Shown: in pieces, positions 27,149 through 35,257 of the stretch
Position numbering within the stretch: position 1 is the stretch's first letter
Layout of the letters: every line of letters begins with the position of its first letter
Assembly (NCBI GenBank): GCA_964466745.1
Contig: CAYXOX010000004.1
Coordinates: forward strand, 1-60,029
Reading direction: 5' to 3'
Origin: CAYXOX01 sp964466745
GTDB lineage: Bacteria; Pseudomonadota; Alphaproteobacteria; Rhodobacterales; Rhodobacteraceae
Length of the DNA stretch: 60,029 nucleotides
Program-made: the position numbers and the translations under genes
Notes under the pieces: generated by a model
The model's database searches: none
Seen by the model: only the letters and a program-made list of their open reading frames with translations
Told to the model about the DNA's origin: nothing

Positions 27149-28749
27149 GCCGCGGCACCCTGCACCGGAGCCTCGCCCACCATCAAGCGCCCGATCATCG
27201 TGCGCATCTCGCCGGGCCTTGCGGCGTCGTTCTCCAGCGTGCCGCAGATGCGGCCCCGGTCCATCACGGCGATGCGCCCGGAAAGCTCGATCAGCTCGTC
27301 GAGATCGGTGGAGATCAGCAGCACGGCCATGCCGGCTTCGGCGATGGCGCGAATGCGCGCCCGCGAGGCTGCGATGTTCTGCATGTCGAGCCCGTATGTG
27401 GGCTTGTTGAACACCACGACCCGTGCCTCGCCCGAAAGCTCGCGGCCCAGCAGCACCTTCTGGATGTTGCCTCCCGAGAGGTGGCCGATGGGGGTCGCCT
27501 CGCCCGGGGTGCGCACGGAGAACTTCTCGATCAGGCTACGCGCGTGGCCGGCGATGCGGCCGGGCCGCTCGAAGCCGTAGGTCCAGAAGGGCGGCGCGCC
27601 GATCTCCTTGAGAACCGTGTTGTCGGACACCGCGAAGATGCCCACCGATCCTTCCGCCAGCCTGTCGTCCGTCAGGTAACGCAGGCCGAGGGCCCGCCGG
27701 CGGCCGACGCTGGCGCCGGTGACGTCGCGGCCCTCCAGCTCCACGCGGCCGGCCGTCACCGGACGTTGGCCCGCGAGGGCCTCGGCAAGCTGCTTCTGGC
27801 CGTTGCCGTCGATGCCGGCCACGCCCAGGATTTCGCCTTCGTGGACTTCAAGCGCGATGTCGCTCAGCGCCATCACTTCGGCGCCACCCTCAGTGGCCAG
27901 GCCCTCGACCCTGAGCCGCAGGGGGCCCCGGGCGCGGCGCGGGGGCGGCGCGCTCGCGAGCGCGCTGTCGTCGGCGCCGAACATCAGCCGCACCATCTCG
28001 TCGATGGCGGCGCCCTCGTCCATGCCGCGCAGGCGGCCCGGCGCGATCTCGCCCGCGAAACGGCCCTGCTTCAGCACCGAGATACGGTCGCCGAAGCGGT
28101 ACGCCTCGCTCAACTTGTGCGTGATGAAGACCACCGCGAGCCCGCGCGCCGCCAGCAGCCGCATCCGCTCGCCGAGCTCGTCGGCCCCTTGGGGCGTGAG
28201 CATCGAGGTGGCCTCGTCGAGGATCAGCACATGGCTGTCGCGCAGAAGCGCGCGCGCGATCTCGATCTGTTGCTGCTCGCCGAGCGAGAGATCGCCGGTG
28301 ATCGCGTCGAGCGGCACGCGCAGTCCGAAATCGCGGCTGAGTTCCGCGATGCGCGCTTCCACCTCGGCGCGGGGCGGGCGGCGCCACCAGGCGTCGCCCA
28401 GCACCAGGTTCTCGAACACCGTGAGCGTGGGAACCAGCATCACGTGCTGGAAGACGGTGTTGATGCCCGCCGCGAGGCTCTCCGTCGGAGAGCCCAGCCG
28501 GGCGGGTTTTCCGGCAAGGGTCAGGTGCCCCTCGTCCGGAAGCTGGAGGCCGGCAAGCATGCCCACGATGGTGGACTTGCCGGCCCCGTTTTCTCCAAGC
28601 AGGACATGCACCTCGCCCGCGCGGATCGACAGCGAGACGTCGTCCACCGCCACCACGCCCGGAAAGCGCTTGGTGACGCCGGCGAGCCCCACCGCCTCCG
28701 CCCCCTTGGGGGGCAGAGGGGTTTCGGCGCTGTGGGCGAGGTGCTCCAT
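27145..28749 (-). CDS. ABC transporter double ATPase of a BMP-dependent importer, YufO-like
   Basis: 534 residues, two cassettes. First half: Walker A GENGAGKST, signature LSLGEQQQ, Walker B LILDEATSML, switch His in FITHKLSEA, all intact. Second half: Walker A is GIDGNGQKQ, signature LSGGNIQKV is intact, but Walker B reads VVFNKPTYGLD, so the usual Asp-Glu is Asn-Lys. Degenerate second sites occur in this family, but an Asn-Lys pair is unusual and implies only one hydrolytic site. It is encoded 5 bases after the binding-protein gene and overlaps the permease start by 4 bases. Confidence 0.9.
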   Translation of the reverse strand: MEHLAHSAETPLPPKGAEAVGLAGVTKRFPGVVAVDDVSLSIRAGEVHVLLGENGAGKSTIVGMLAGLQLPDEGHLTLAGKPARLGSPTESLAAGINTVFQHVMLVPTLTVFENLVLGDAWWRRPPRAEVEARIAELSRDFGLRVPLDAITGDLSLGEQQQIEIARALLRDSHVLILDEATSMLTPQGADELGERMRLLAARGLAVVFITHKLSEAYRFGDRISVLKQGRFAGEIAPGRLRGMDEGAAIDEMVRLMFGADDSALASAPPPRRARGPLRLRVEGLATEGGAEVMALSDIALEVHEGEILGVAGIDGNGQKQLAEALAGQRPVTAGRVELEGRDVTGASVGRRRALGLRYLTDDRLAEGSVGIFAVSDNTVLKEIGAPPFWTYGFERPGRIAGHARSLIEKFSVRTPGEATPIGHLSGGNIQKVLLGRELSGEARVVVFNKPTYGLDMQNIAASRARIRAIAEAGMAVLLISTDLDELIELSGRIAVMDRGRICGTLENDAARPGEMRTMIGRLMVGEAPVQGAAA

Positions 28750-28754
28750 CCGGT

Positions 28755-29771
28755 CTACTCCGCGAGCGTCACGAGCGCGCGCACGGCCTCGGCATCGAAG
28801 ATCGGCTCGAGGCTCATCGCGCCCGACACGATCTCTTCGCGCACCGCCATCACCTCGGCCCAGATGTCATCGGGGATCTGGGGCGTCTGCAGCAGCTTGA
28901 CGGAGTCGCCCGCGAGGCTGATCGCGTAGCTCTCCGTTCCGAAGGTCCCATCCTTAAGGTCCTCGATCATCGCGGTGTAGACGGGCGTCATGTCCCACAC
29001 CACCGAGGTGAGCAGGTGGCCGGTATCGAGTTCGGACTTGTCCCCGATCACGTCGATGAACATCACGTCCGAGCCGTCGGTCGCGGGGTTCGTCTCCACC
29101 GCCTGGATCATCCCGAAGGAAGAGCCGTTGCCCTGGCCGAAGATGATGTCGGCGCCCGCGGCGATCACGGATGTCGTTACCCGGTTTCCGCCGGCAGCGT
29201 CGGAGTAGGCCGCCGGGCCGATCACGGCATAGAGCACGTTGACCTCAGGGTTCTCGGCCCGCACGCCCTGGGCGAAGCCGGCCGACTGGGAGTTCCACGA
29301 GGGCGGCTCGCCCGATACCACGATGCCCACGGTGCCCGTGGTGGTCATCTTGGCGGCCATCACGCCCGCAAGGTAGGCGCCTTCATGGCCCGAGAGCGTG
29401 TAGTCGGCGATCAGGCCGGGGCTCAGCGCCTCGGGGCTGTCGACGATGGCCACCGGCACGCCGGTTTCCTCGGCGATCTCGGGTCCGGCCGTGTTGTAGC
29501 CGGAGGCGTGGGCGATCATCAGGTCCACGCCCTCGGCGGCAAGCTCGCGCATGGGCGCGCGCACGTCGCCGTAGCCGAGGCCGTCGGCCACGATGATGTC
29601 CACGCCGGTGGCCTCGGCCGCCGCGCGCGCCGCGTCGACGCCCTGCTGGTTCCAGCCGTAGTCGGTGCCGGCTTCCGGCGTCAGCACGGCGATGGTATTG
29701 ACTTCCTGAGCGGCGACGCCGCCCGCGGCCACCATGGCCACGAGGGAAATGGAGCGAAGTAGGTGTTTCAT
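28755..29771 (-). CDS. BMP/PnrA-family substrate-binding protein
   Basis: 338 residues. A signal peptide of about 21 residues ends GGVAAQ; there is no lipobox Cys, so the mature protein is soluble in the periplasm. The BMP fold is recognisable from IAVLTPEAGTDYGWNQQGVD, LMIAHASGYNTAGPEIAEETG and YLAGVMAAKMTTTGTVGIV. Its start codon lies only 18 bases from the start codon of a divergent small gene, so its promoter must lie inside that gene, or it is read from the TRAP operon further right. Ligand inferred to be a B6 vitamer from the linked enzymes. Confidence 0.88.
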   Translation of the reverse strand: MKHLLRSISLVAMVAAGGVAAQEVNTIAVLTPEAGTDYGWNQQGVDAARAAAEATGVDIIVADGLGYGDVRAPMRELAAEGVDLMIAHASGYNTAGPEIAEETGVPVAIVDSPEALSPGLIADYTLSGHEGAYLAGVMAAKMTTTGTVGIVVSGEPPSWNSQSAGFAQGVRAENPEVNVLYAVIGPAAYSDAAGGNRVTTSVIAAGADIIFGQGNGSSFGMIQAVETNPATDGSDVMFIDVIGDKSELDTGHLLTSVVWDMTPVYTAMIEDLKDGTFGTESYAISLAGDSVKLLQTPQIPDDIWAEVMAVREEIVSGAMSLEPIFDAEAVRALVTLAE

Positions 29772-29789
29772 CTGTCAGTTCTCCCTGAG

Positions 29790-30260
29790 ATGAGTTTGAG
29801 GGGCCGCGTTGCCGCGGTTCTTGTGGGTCTTCTCTGCTCGCTTGGTGCCGCGGGTGCGGCACCTGCTGAAGAAGCTTACGTGCCGTATTCCGGGATCATC
29901 CGCGGCACGGAAGGTGCCGAGCGCGTCGAGCTTCGCGTCGCCAATGCCTCGTCCGGGCCCATGGCCTGCGTCGCGGCGCTCGCGCACTGGTATTCCGAGC
30001 GGCTCGGCGAGGCCGGCGCCGGGGCGATGCTGGGCGTCGTGCTCTGGCACGATCCCGAGACCGGCGTGCTCAACCTGATGAACGCCACCGACGACAGGAT
30101 GCCGGTGGAGGCGATCTGGTGCGGACGCGTCGGTTCCGTGCACGCCACCCGCGACCGCATCGCGCTGCCCTTCGCCGCCGGCCCGGCGCCGGAGGCGATC
30201 GCCCGCGTCTGCCGCGACGGGGCGGACGGGCGACTGGCATGCGAGCGGGCGGGCGGCTGA
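29790..30260 (+). CDS. Small exported protein of unknown function, encoded against the B6 operon
   Basis: 156 residues. A signal peptide (about residues 1-24: basic start, LVGLLCSLGAAG core) is followed by EAYVPYSGIIRG, a central HWYSERLG and VVLWHDPETGVLNLMN, and RMPVEAIWCG. The mature part has three or four Cys that could form disulfides. I do not recognise a named domain; the composition looks like a real secreted protein and I have an impression of relatives in Rhodobacterales. It is the only plus-strand gene between 19424 and 39662, with 18 bases to the bmp start and 6 bases to the dctP stop. The start ATG 29790 is preferred over GTG 29763. Confidence 0.65.
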   Translation: MSLRGRVAAVLVGLLCSLGAAGAAPAEEAYVPYSGIIRGTEGAERVELRVANASSGPMACVAALAHWYSERLGEAGAGAMLGVVLWHDPETGVLNLMNATDDRMPVEAIWCGRVGSVHATRDRIALPFAAGPAPEAIARVCRDGADGRLACERAGG

Positions 30261-30266
30261 CATAGC

Positions 30267-31289
30267 CTACATGCCCCGGTGCGCTTCGAGCACCGAAAGG
30301 ATGCGCTCGTACTCGGCCACGACGGCGGGCTGGTCGGCGATGATCGACGCGCCGACCTCGGCGAAGGTCGCCATCATCCCGGCCTGCTCGTCCGCGGGCA
30401 GGGCGTGAATCTGGCCGCCGTTTTCAAGCCATGCGGCGTTCGCGCGTTCCACGTTGGCCACGCCCCAGTCGAACACGGCCTCCTCGGCCGCGCGGCCGGC
30501 GGCGCGGATCGCCTCCTGCACCTCGGCGCCCTGGCTCTGGAACCACATCTCGTTGACCAGCGTGATCGAAATGAGATGCGAGAAGTTGAGGTCGGTCACA
30601 TGCTGCGCCGTGTCGTAGAACTTGAACGCCGTGAGGATCGGCATGCCCGCCAGCATCCCGTCGATGCCGCCCGACTGGAGCTGCGGGGTGACTTCCGAAA
30701 GCGCGAGCGGGGTGGGGATCGCGCCGATCTCCGCCATCGGCTGCATCTGCAGCGGCGAGGCGAAGGTGCGCACCTTCAGCCCCTCCACGCCCGCAAGCGT
30801 TGTCACCGGCTCGCGGGTCAGCATGAGGGTGGGCGAGTTGTAGATCGCGCCGATCACCCGCAGCCCCTTGTCGAGGTAGAGGGTTTCGAGATGGTCGCGG
30901 AAGGCGGGCTCGTGGATCACCGCGCGGACCTCGTCGGGCGAGGCGAAGAGTCCGGGGACGTCGAAGGCCTGGAACCGAGGGTCTACTCCGGTGACGAAGC
31001 TCGTGGGCGTTGTGAACGCCTCGATGGTGCCCAGAAGCACACCCTCGGTCATCCGCGGGATCGCGCCGAGCTGCGAGGCCGGGTAGATCTCCACCGTCAC
31101 CGCGTCGCCCGCGCGCTCTGCCATCTCGGCGGCGAAGACCTTCTGCCACTCGTGCTGCACGTCGTTGATGGTGGCGCTGGCGAGTTTCATGGTGCTCTGC
31201 GCTGCAGCGAGCCCGGGAGCGAGCGCGAGCGCGCCCGCGGCAAGCGCACCGAGCGCGGTGCGGCGGGTGAGGTCAAGGAATGCGGTCAT
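30267..31289 (-). CDS. dctP: TRAP transporter periplasmic binding protein, DctP family
   Basis: 340 residues from the ATG at 31289, which has GGAGG 7 bases upstream; an upstream in-frame extension to 31361 lacks support. The N-terminus has LTRRTALGALAAGALALAPG, a possible twin-arginine signal. DctP features include the conserved LKVRTFASPLQMQ with the carboxylate-binding Arg and GGIDGMLAGMP. TRAP binding proteins mostly carry organic acids. With its two membrane genes just upstream, and those overlapping a B6 dehydrogenase gene, 4-pyridoxate is a good candidate ligand (inference). Confidence 0.9.
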   Translation of the reverse strand: MTAFLDLTRRTALGALAAGALALAPGLAAAQSTMKLASATINDVQHEWQKVFAAEMAERAGDAVTVEIYPASQLGAIPRMTEGVLLGTIEAFTTPTSFVTGVDPRFQAFDVPGLFASPDEVRAVIHEPAFRDHLETLYLDKGLRVIGAIYNSPTLMLTREPVTTLAGVEGLKVRTFASPLQMQPMAEIGAIPTPLALSEVTPQLQSGGIDGMLAGMPILTAFKFYDTAQHVTDLNFSHLISITLVNEMWFQSQGAEVQEAIRAAGRAAEEAVFDWGVANVERANAAWLENGGQIHALPADEQAGMMATFAEVGASIIADQPAVVAEYERILSVLEAHRGM

Positions 31290-31536
31290 GGAAGCGTCCT
31301 CCGGTTGGGGTGCGGTATGGTTGCCGGGAGCAGGGGCCGAATTGACGAGACGCGAAAACAACTCAGACCGACAAAGAGACGGGGTTTGCCGCCTGTCGCA
31401 TACCGTTCAGATCCCTTGCCCGGCGGCACGACGGGCAGCCCCCGACCGCCGCCCCGGGCGGGGGTTCCTCCCCCGCCCGCGGCCGGGAGCAGCCCTTTGA
31501 ACGAAGCCAGCCGGTTCGGCACCGCAACAATGGCCC
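31290..31536 (-). other. dctM-dctP intercistronic region with a strong hairpin
   Basis: 247 bases without a credible gene. At 31455-31479 CGGGCGGGGG pairs perfectly with CCCCCGCCCG over a 5-base loop, without a U tract in the transcribed direction. It could protect the upstream dctQM message or, with a hidden promoter nearer dctP, allow separate high expression of the binding protein. Confidence 0.45.
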
Positions 31537-32811
31537 TCACTCCATCGTCCCGACGAGCCAGAGAGAGAGAGGCGGCACCAGCGTGATGATGGCGAGCGCC
31601 ACCACCTGCACCGCCACGAAGGGCAGAACGCCGCGGTAGATGTCGGCGGCCGGCACCTTCAGGACCGATTGGGCCACGAAGATGTTCAGCCCGAAGGGCG
31701 GGGTGAACATGCCGATGGCCAGGTTCACCGTCATCACCACTCCGAAGTGGATCGGGTCGATCCCCAGCGAGACCGCGATGGGCACCAGCAGCGGCGCCAG
31801 AACGAGAATGGCCGAGGTCGGATCCAGAAAGCAGCCGATGGCAAGCAGAAGCGCGTTGACGGTCAGCAGGAAGGCCAGCGGCGAGAGGCCCGCCTCCGCC
31901 GTTCCGGCGACCAGCGCCTGGGGCACGCCCTCCACCGCCAGGATCCAGGCGATCACGCTGGCAGCGGCAACCACGATCATGATCTGCGCGGTGGTCATCG
32001 CCGCCCGTGCCGCTGCGTGCAGGATGCTGCCCGGCGTCAGCGTACGGTAGACGAAGAGGCCCAGCAGCGCCGCGTAGGCGCAGGCAAACCCGCCCGCTTC
32101 CGTCGGCGAGAAGGCTCCGGTGTAGATGCCCGCGAGCACGAACACGGGCATAGAGAGCGCCGCGATCGCCCGGCGGAACGCCAGCGCCGCGGCCCGCGCC
32201 TCGAAACGGTCCTCGGTGGGCAGTTTCGCCAGCCATGCCGAGGCCGAGATGTAGAGCCCCATCAGGCAGGCGATGAGCAAACCGGGCACGATCCCCGCGA
32301 TGAAGAGCTTGGGAATGCTCTGCTCGGCCGCCGCTCCGTATAGGATCATTGCGATGGAGGGCGGGATCACGATGTCGATCGCCCCCGCCGAGGTGATCAG
32401 CCCGGCCCCGCGGCGCACACCGTAGCCGCCCTGCAGCAAGCGCGGGTACATGTTGCGTCCCACCGCCGCCACCGCTGCCGCCGAGGAGCCGCAGATGGTG
32501 CCGATCAGCGTCGATCCGCCAAGGGCCGCGATGCCGAGGCTGCCCGGCACCCGCCCGAAGAGCGCGCGCACCAGCGCGATCAGCCGGTCGGCGATGCCGG
32601 ATGCCGCCATCAACTCGCCCGCGAATACGAAGAAGGGCACCGCCAGAAGCGCATAGGCATCGAGCCCGCCGAAGATCGTCTGCTGCAGCGCGAGCAGCGG
32701 CGGGCCGGGAAACAGCAGGAGCCCCACCGAGGCACCCGCGAGCAGCGCCACGAAGATCGGCATTCCCAGGGCGGTGAGAACGACGATGGTGCCCCCGAGC
32801 GCCCATATCAT
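31537..32811 (-). CDS. dctM: TRAP transporter large permease, DctM family
   Basis: 424 residues, about 12 membrane segments, starting MIWALGGTIVVLTALGMPIF at 32811 and overlapping the DctQ stop (ATGA). Conserved DctM features include PFFVFAGELMAASGIADRL, GSTLIGTICGSSAAAVAAVG, IPPSIAMILYG and GVVMTVNLAIGMFTPPFGLN. It is the sodium-coupled channel subunit. The part of this frame before 32811 is shadow of DctQ. Confidence 0.92.
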   Translation of the reverse strand: MIWALGGTIVVLTALGMPIFVALLAGASVGLLLFPGPPLLALQQTIFGGLDAYALLAVPFFVFAGELMAASGIADRLIALVRALFGRVPGSLGIAALGGSTLIGTICGSSAAAVAAVGRNMYPRLLQGGYGVRRGAGLITSAGAIDIVIPPSIAMILYGAAAEQSIPKLFIAGIVPGLLIACLMGLYISASAWLAKLPTEDRFEARAAALAFRRAIAALSMPVFVLAGIYTGAFSPTEAGGFACAYAALLGLFVYRTLTPGSILHAAARAAMTTAQIMIVVAAASVIAWILAVEGVPQALVAGTAEAGLSPLAFLLTVNALLLAIGCFLDPTSAILVLAPLLVPIAVSLGIDPIHFGVVMTVNLAIGMFTPPFGLNIFVAQSVLKVPAADIYRGVLPFVAVQVVALAIITLVPPLSLWLVGTME

Positions 32812-33308
32812 TCTCCATCCCCGGAGTGGAGCGCCGCAAGGTCGGACGCGGTCAGGAGCGTCGCCACCGCGGCCATTCCGGCGAATCCGGTGAGCACCGC
32901 GAAATGCGGGATCACCATGGGAATGCCGAGGCCCATGCTCGTCTGACCGATGGCGCCGATGCGCTCGATGAACGCGTGGCTGTGCCAGGCGATGAAGCCG
33001 CATGTCAGCGCCATGACGGCGCTGCCCGCCGCCGCCAGCACGCGGCGAGGGCGCGGCGCGAGGCGCGCGGGCAGCACGTCGATCGCGAGATGGGCGCGGT
33101 CGCGGGTGGCGAGGATCGCGCCGAGCATCACGATCCAGATCATCCCGAAGACGAGAAGCTCGTCGGCCCCCGTCAGCGTCGGCAGGCCACCGTAGCGGCC
33201 GGCCGCGTTGGCGACGTTCACCAGCACCATGGCCACGAGGCCCAACCCCAGAAGGCCCTTGAGCGCGGCAATCGCGCGGGCCTCCCACCGGTTGAGCACA
33301 CCCGTCAC
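32808..33308 (-). CDS. dctQ: TRAP transporter small permease, DctQ family
   Basis: 166 residues from GTG 33308, which overlaps the stop of the preceding dehydrogenase (GTGA). Four membrane segments, with the conserved GADELLVFGMIWIVMLGA and the charged RDRAHLAIDVLPARL between helices two and three. It pairs with DctM. The 4-base overlap with a catabolic dehydrogenase gene is the tightest evidence that this TRAP system serves the same pathway. Confidence 0.9.
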   Translation of the reverse strand: MTGVLNRWEARAIAALKGLLGLGLVAMVLVNVANAAGRYGGLPTLTGADELLVFGMIWIVMLGAILATRDRAHLAIDVLPARLAPRPRRVLAAAGSAVMALTCGFIAWHSHAFIERIGAIGQTSMGLGIPMVIPHFAVLTGFAGMAAVATLLTASDLAALHSGDGE

Positions 33309-34219
33309 GCCTTGCCCTCCAGCACGCGCCGTACCGCGACGAGCTTTGCGCCGCGCTCGCGGGGCAGGCTTGCGAGCTCCTCGGCGGTATAGTCGAAGAG
33401 GCCCCCGCCGGACTTCATGCCGAGCCGCTTCTCGCCGGTCTTCTCGGTGACCATGGGCGAGACGTCGGCCCGGTCGCACAGCTCGGCGTTGAGGAAGGAG
33501 GCGACGGATTCGTAGATGTCGAGGCCGGCCATGTCCAGCAGGCGCATCGGCCCCACCACGGAGAGCTTGTAGCCGATCCCCCAGGTCACGCAGGTGTCGA
33601 GATCCTCGGCATCCACCACGCCCTGTTCCACCAGGTCCACGCACTCGCGCAACAGCGCGTAGAGAACGCGGTTTTCCACGAAGCCGGGCAGATCGCGCTT
33701 CAGGGTGACGGGCAGCAGATTCAGCCCGCGGATCAGGTCCTGGATCGCCGTCACCGTTTCCGGGGCCGTCCGCGTACCCGCGATCACCTCGATCATCGGG
33801 ATGATGTGCGGCGGGTTCGACCAGTGCATCCCCACGAACCGTTCGGGATGCGAGATATGCGCCTGAAGCCTGGTGATCGGGATGCCCGACGTGTCCGAGG
33901 CCACTATGACCTGCGGGCCGATGAGCCGGTCGAGCGCGCCGTAGACCTGCGCCTTGACCTCCTCCTTCTCCGGCACGTTCTCGATCACGAGATCCGCACC
34001 GGCCACGGCCTCTTCGAGGGTCTCGCAAAAGGTGATCTGCCCGCCCTGATCGGCCACGTCCAGCCCGTCGAGCGCGCCGGCGATCATGGGCTGCATCGCC
34101 TGCGCCCGTTCGATGGCGGCGGGCGCGATGTCCTGTGCCCGCACCTCGTGTCCGCCGCGCGCGAGCCGCGCCGCCATGCCGGGGCCCATCGAGCCCATCC
34201 CGATGATCGCGATGCGCAT
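33305..34219 (-). CDS. 3-Hydroxyacyl-CoA-dehydrogenase-fold enzyme, candidate 5-formyl-3-hydroxy-2-methylpyridine-4-carboxylate 5-dehydrogenase
   Basis: 304 residues starting MRIAIIGMGSMGPGMAARLA, an NAD-binding Rossmann domain followed by the HAD C-terminal domain. The catalytic His is His132 in FVGMHWSNPPHIIPMIEV. In B6 pathway I of M. loti the FHMPC dehydrogenase belongs to this fold. As I remember its sequence, the blocks VASDTSGIPITRLQAHIS, DLDTCVTWGIGYK and GPMRLLDMAGLDIYESV are shared almost exactly. It would oxidise the 5-aldehyde from 4-pyridoxate to 3-hydroxy-2-methylpyridine-4,5-dicarboxylate. Fatty-acid beta-oxidation is unlikely: no hydratase or thiolase is nearby. Its stop overlaps DctQ. 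Confidence 0.82.
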   Translation of the reverse strand: MRIAIIGMGSMGPGMAARLARGGHEVRAQDIAPAAIERAQAMQPMIAGALDGLDVADQGGQITFCETLEEAVAGADLVIENVPEKEEVKAQVYGALDRLIGPQVIVASDTSGIPITRLQAHISHPERFVGMHWSNPPHIIPMIEVIAGTRTAPETVTAIQDLIRGLNLLPVTLKRDLPGFVENRVLYALLRECVDLVEQGVVDAEDLDTCVTWGIGYKLSVVGPMRLLDMAGLDIYESVASFLNAELCDRADVSPMVTEKTGEKRLGMKSGGGLFDYTAEELASLPRERGAKLVAVRRVLEGKA

Positions 34220-34224
34220 TTTCC

Positions 34225-34827
34225 CTAGGCTCCCGTCGCCGCCTTGAAGGCGGGCCGGGCCGAGATGCCGGCGTACCAGGCCTCGAGCCCCGGCATCGAG
34301 GGCCGCTCGTAGGGGAAGTTCAGGCAGCGCCCGAGGATCGGGGCCAGGGCGATGTCTGCGATGGTCAGCTTGCCCAGTGCCACGAACTCCTTGCCCTCGA
34401 GATGGGCGCTCACGATCTTCATCTGGCCGTGCAGATCGGCGATCTGGGCGTCGAAGCCGGCCGGCCGCTCCTCGGGGGCCTGCTTTGCGCCCTTGAACCC
34501 GGTGAGGTAGCCGGCGTTCATCGCCGCGAGCAGGAAATCCATCCAGCGTTCCACCTCGGTGCGTTCCGCGGGCGTCGCCCCGGTGAGCCCCTCGGCGCGG
34601 GTGGCCGCGAGATAGCGCAGGATCGTGTTGCTCTCCCAGATCACGGTGTCCCCGTCGACGAGGGTGGGCACCTTCGAGGTGGGGTTCATCGCCTTGTATT
34701 CGGGCGTCTGGGTGTTCTCGAACTGGCGCCCGAAATCCTCCCGCTCGTACTCGGCGCCGATCTCCTCGAGCATGAACAGAACCTTCTGCACGTTGCCCGA
34801 TGTCTTCCGGCCCAGCAGTCGCAGCAT
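34225..34827 (-). CDS. Glutathione S-transferase family protein, possible isomerase of the pathway
   Basis: 200 residues. The thioredoxin-like N-terminal domain starts MLRLLGRKTSGNVQKVLFML and contains PTSKVPTLVDGD and ESNTILRYLA, the glutathione gamma-Glu site; an all-helical domain follows (ERTEVERWMDFLLAAMN, LTIADIALAPI). Bacterial GSTs beside gentisate-type ring-cleavage enzymes often act as glutathione-dependent maleylpyruvate isomerases. It may isomerise or detoxify the ring-opened product here, but this is not shown by any residue. Five bases separate it from the dehydrogenase gene. Confidence 0.85.
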   Translation of the reverse strand: MLRLLGRKTSGNVQKVLFMLEEIGAEYEREDFGRQFENTQTPEYKAMNPTSKVPTLVDGDTVIWESNTILRYLAATRAEGLTGATPAERTEVERWMDFLLAAMNAGYLTGFKGAKQAPEERPAGFDAQIADLHGQMKIVSAHLEGKEFVALGKLTIADIALAPILGRCLNFPYERPSMPGLEAWYAGISARPAFKAATGA

Positions 34828-34853
34828 CTCGCGTCCCCCCTTTTCCTTTTGGT

Positions 34854-35246
34854 TCAGCCGGCGAGCGGCTTGTAGACGATTGCCTCCATCTCGATGCGCA
34901 CGCAGATCGCGGCCTTCGCCTCCACCGTCGTTCGCGCGAGGACGCATCCATCGAAATATTTCTTGAAAACAGCGTTGTAGCGGCCGAAGTCGCGGGTGTC
35001 CTCGAGGTAGGTCGTGACGCGAACGACGTCTTGGAGCGTCGCGCGTTCCTCGGCGATGATGCGCTGGATCGCCTCGATGCAGCCGGCCGTCTCCTCCTCG
35101 ATGGAGCCGACGATCATGTTGCCGTTCTCGTCCTTGGAGACCTGGCCCGAAACGTAGATGTAATCGCCCGCGCGCACCGCCGGATGGAAGGGCAGGTTGG
35201 GGTTCTTCTTGCCGAGGGCGTAGTGACTGTCGGAAATCCTGGCCAT
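34854..35246 (-). CDS. RidA/YjgF-family imine/enamine deaminase
   Basis: 130 residues, normal RidA length. Landmarks: PFHPAVRAGDYIYVSGQVSKDENG, VVRVTTYLEDTRDFGRYNAVF and the C-terminal catalytic Arg in ICVRIEMEAIVY. RidA proteins hydrolyse 2-imino acids and enamines to the keto acid and ammonia; a relative (2-aminomuconate deaminase) acts in aminophenol degradation. Opening of a pyridine ring yields an imine/enamine, so the role suggested by context is release of the ring nitrogen or of a pyruvate unit. It lies between the GST and the LVIVD gene in one operon. Confidence 0.88.
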   Translation of the reverse strand: MARISDSHYALGKKNPNLPFHPAVRAGDYIYVSGQVSKDENGNMIVGSIEEETAGCIEAIQRIIAEERATLQDVVRVTTYLEDTRDFGRYNAVFKKYFDGCVLARTTVEAKAAICVRIEMEAIVYKPLAG

Positions 35247-35257
35247 GGGCGGCTCCC

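Noticed and set aside
33305..34219. 3-Hydroxybutyryl-CoA dehydrogenase of fatty-acid or butyrate metabolism
   Set aside because: No thiolase, hydratase or acyl-CoA dehydrogenase neighbours; sequence blocks fit the B6 pathway dehydrogenase as remembered.
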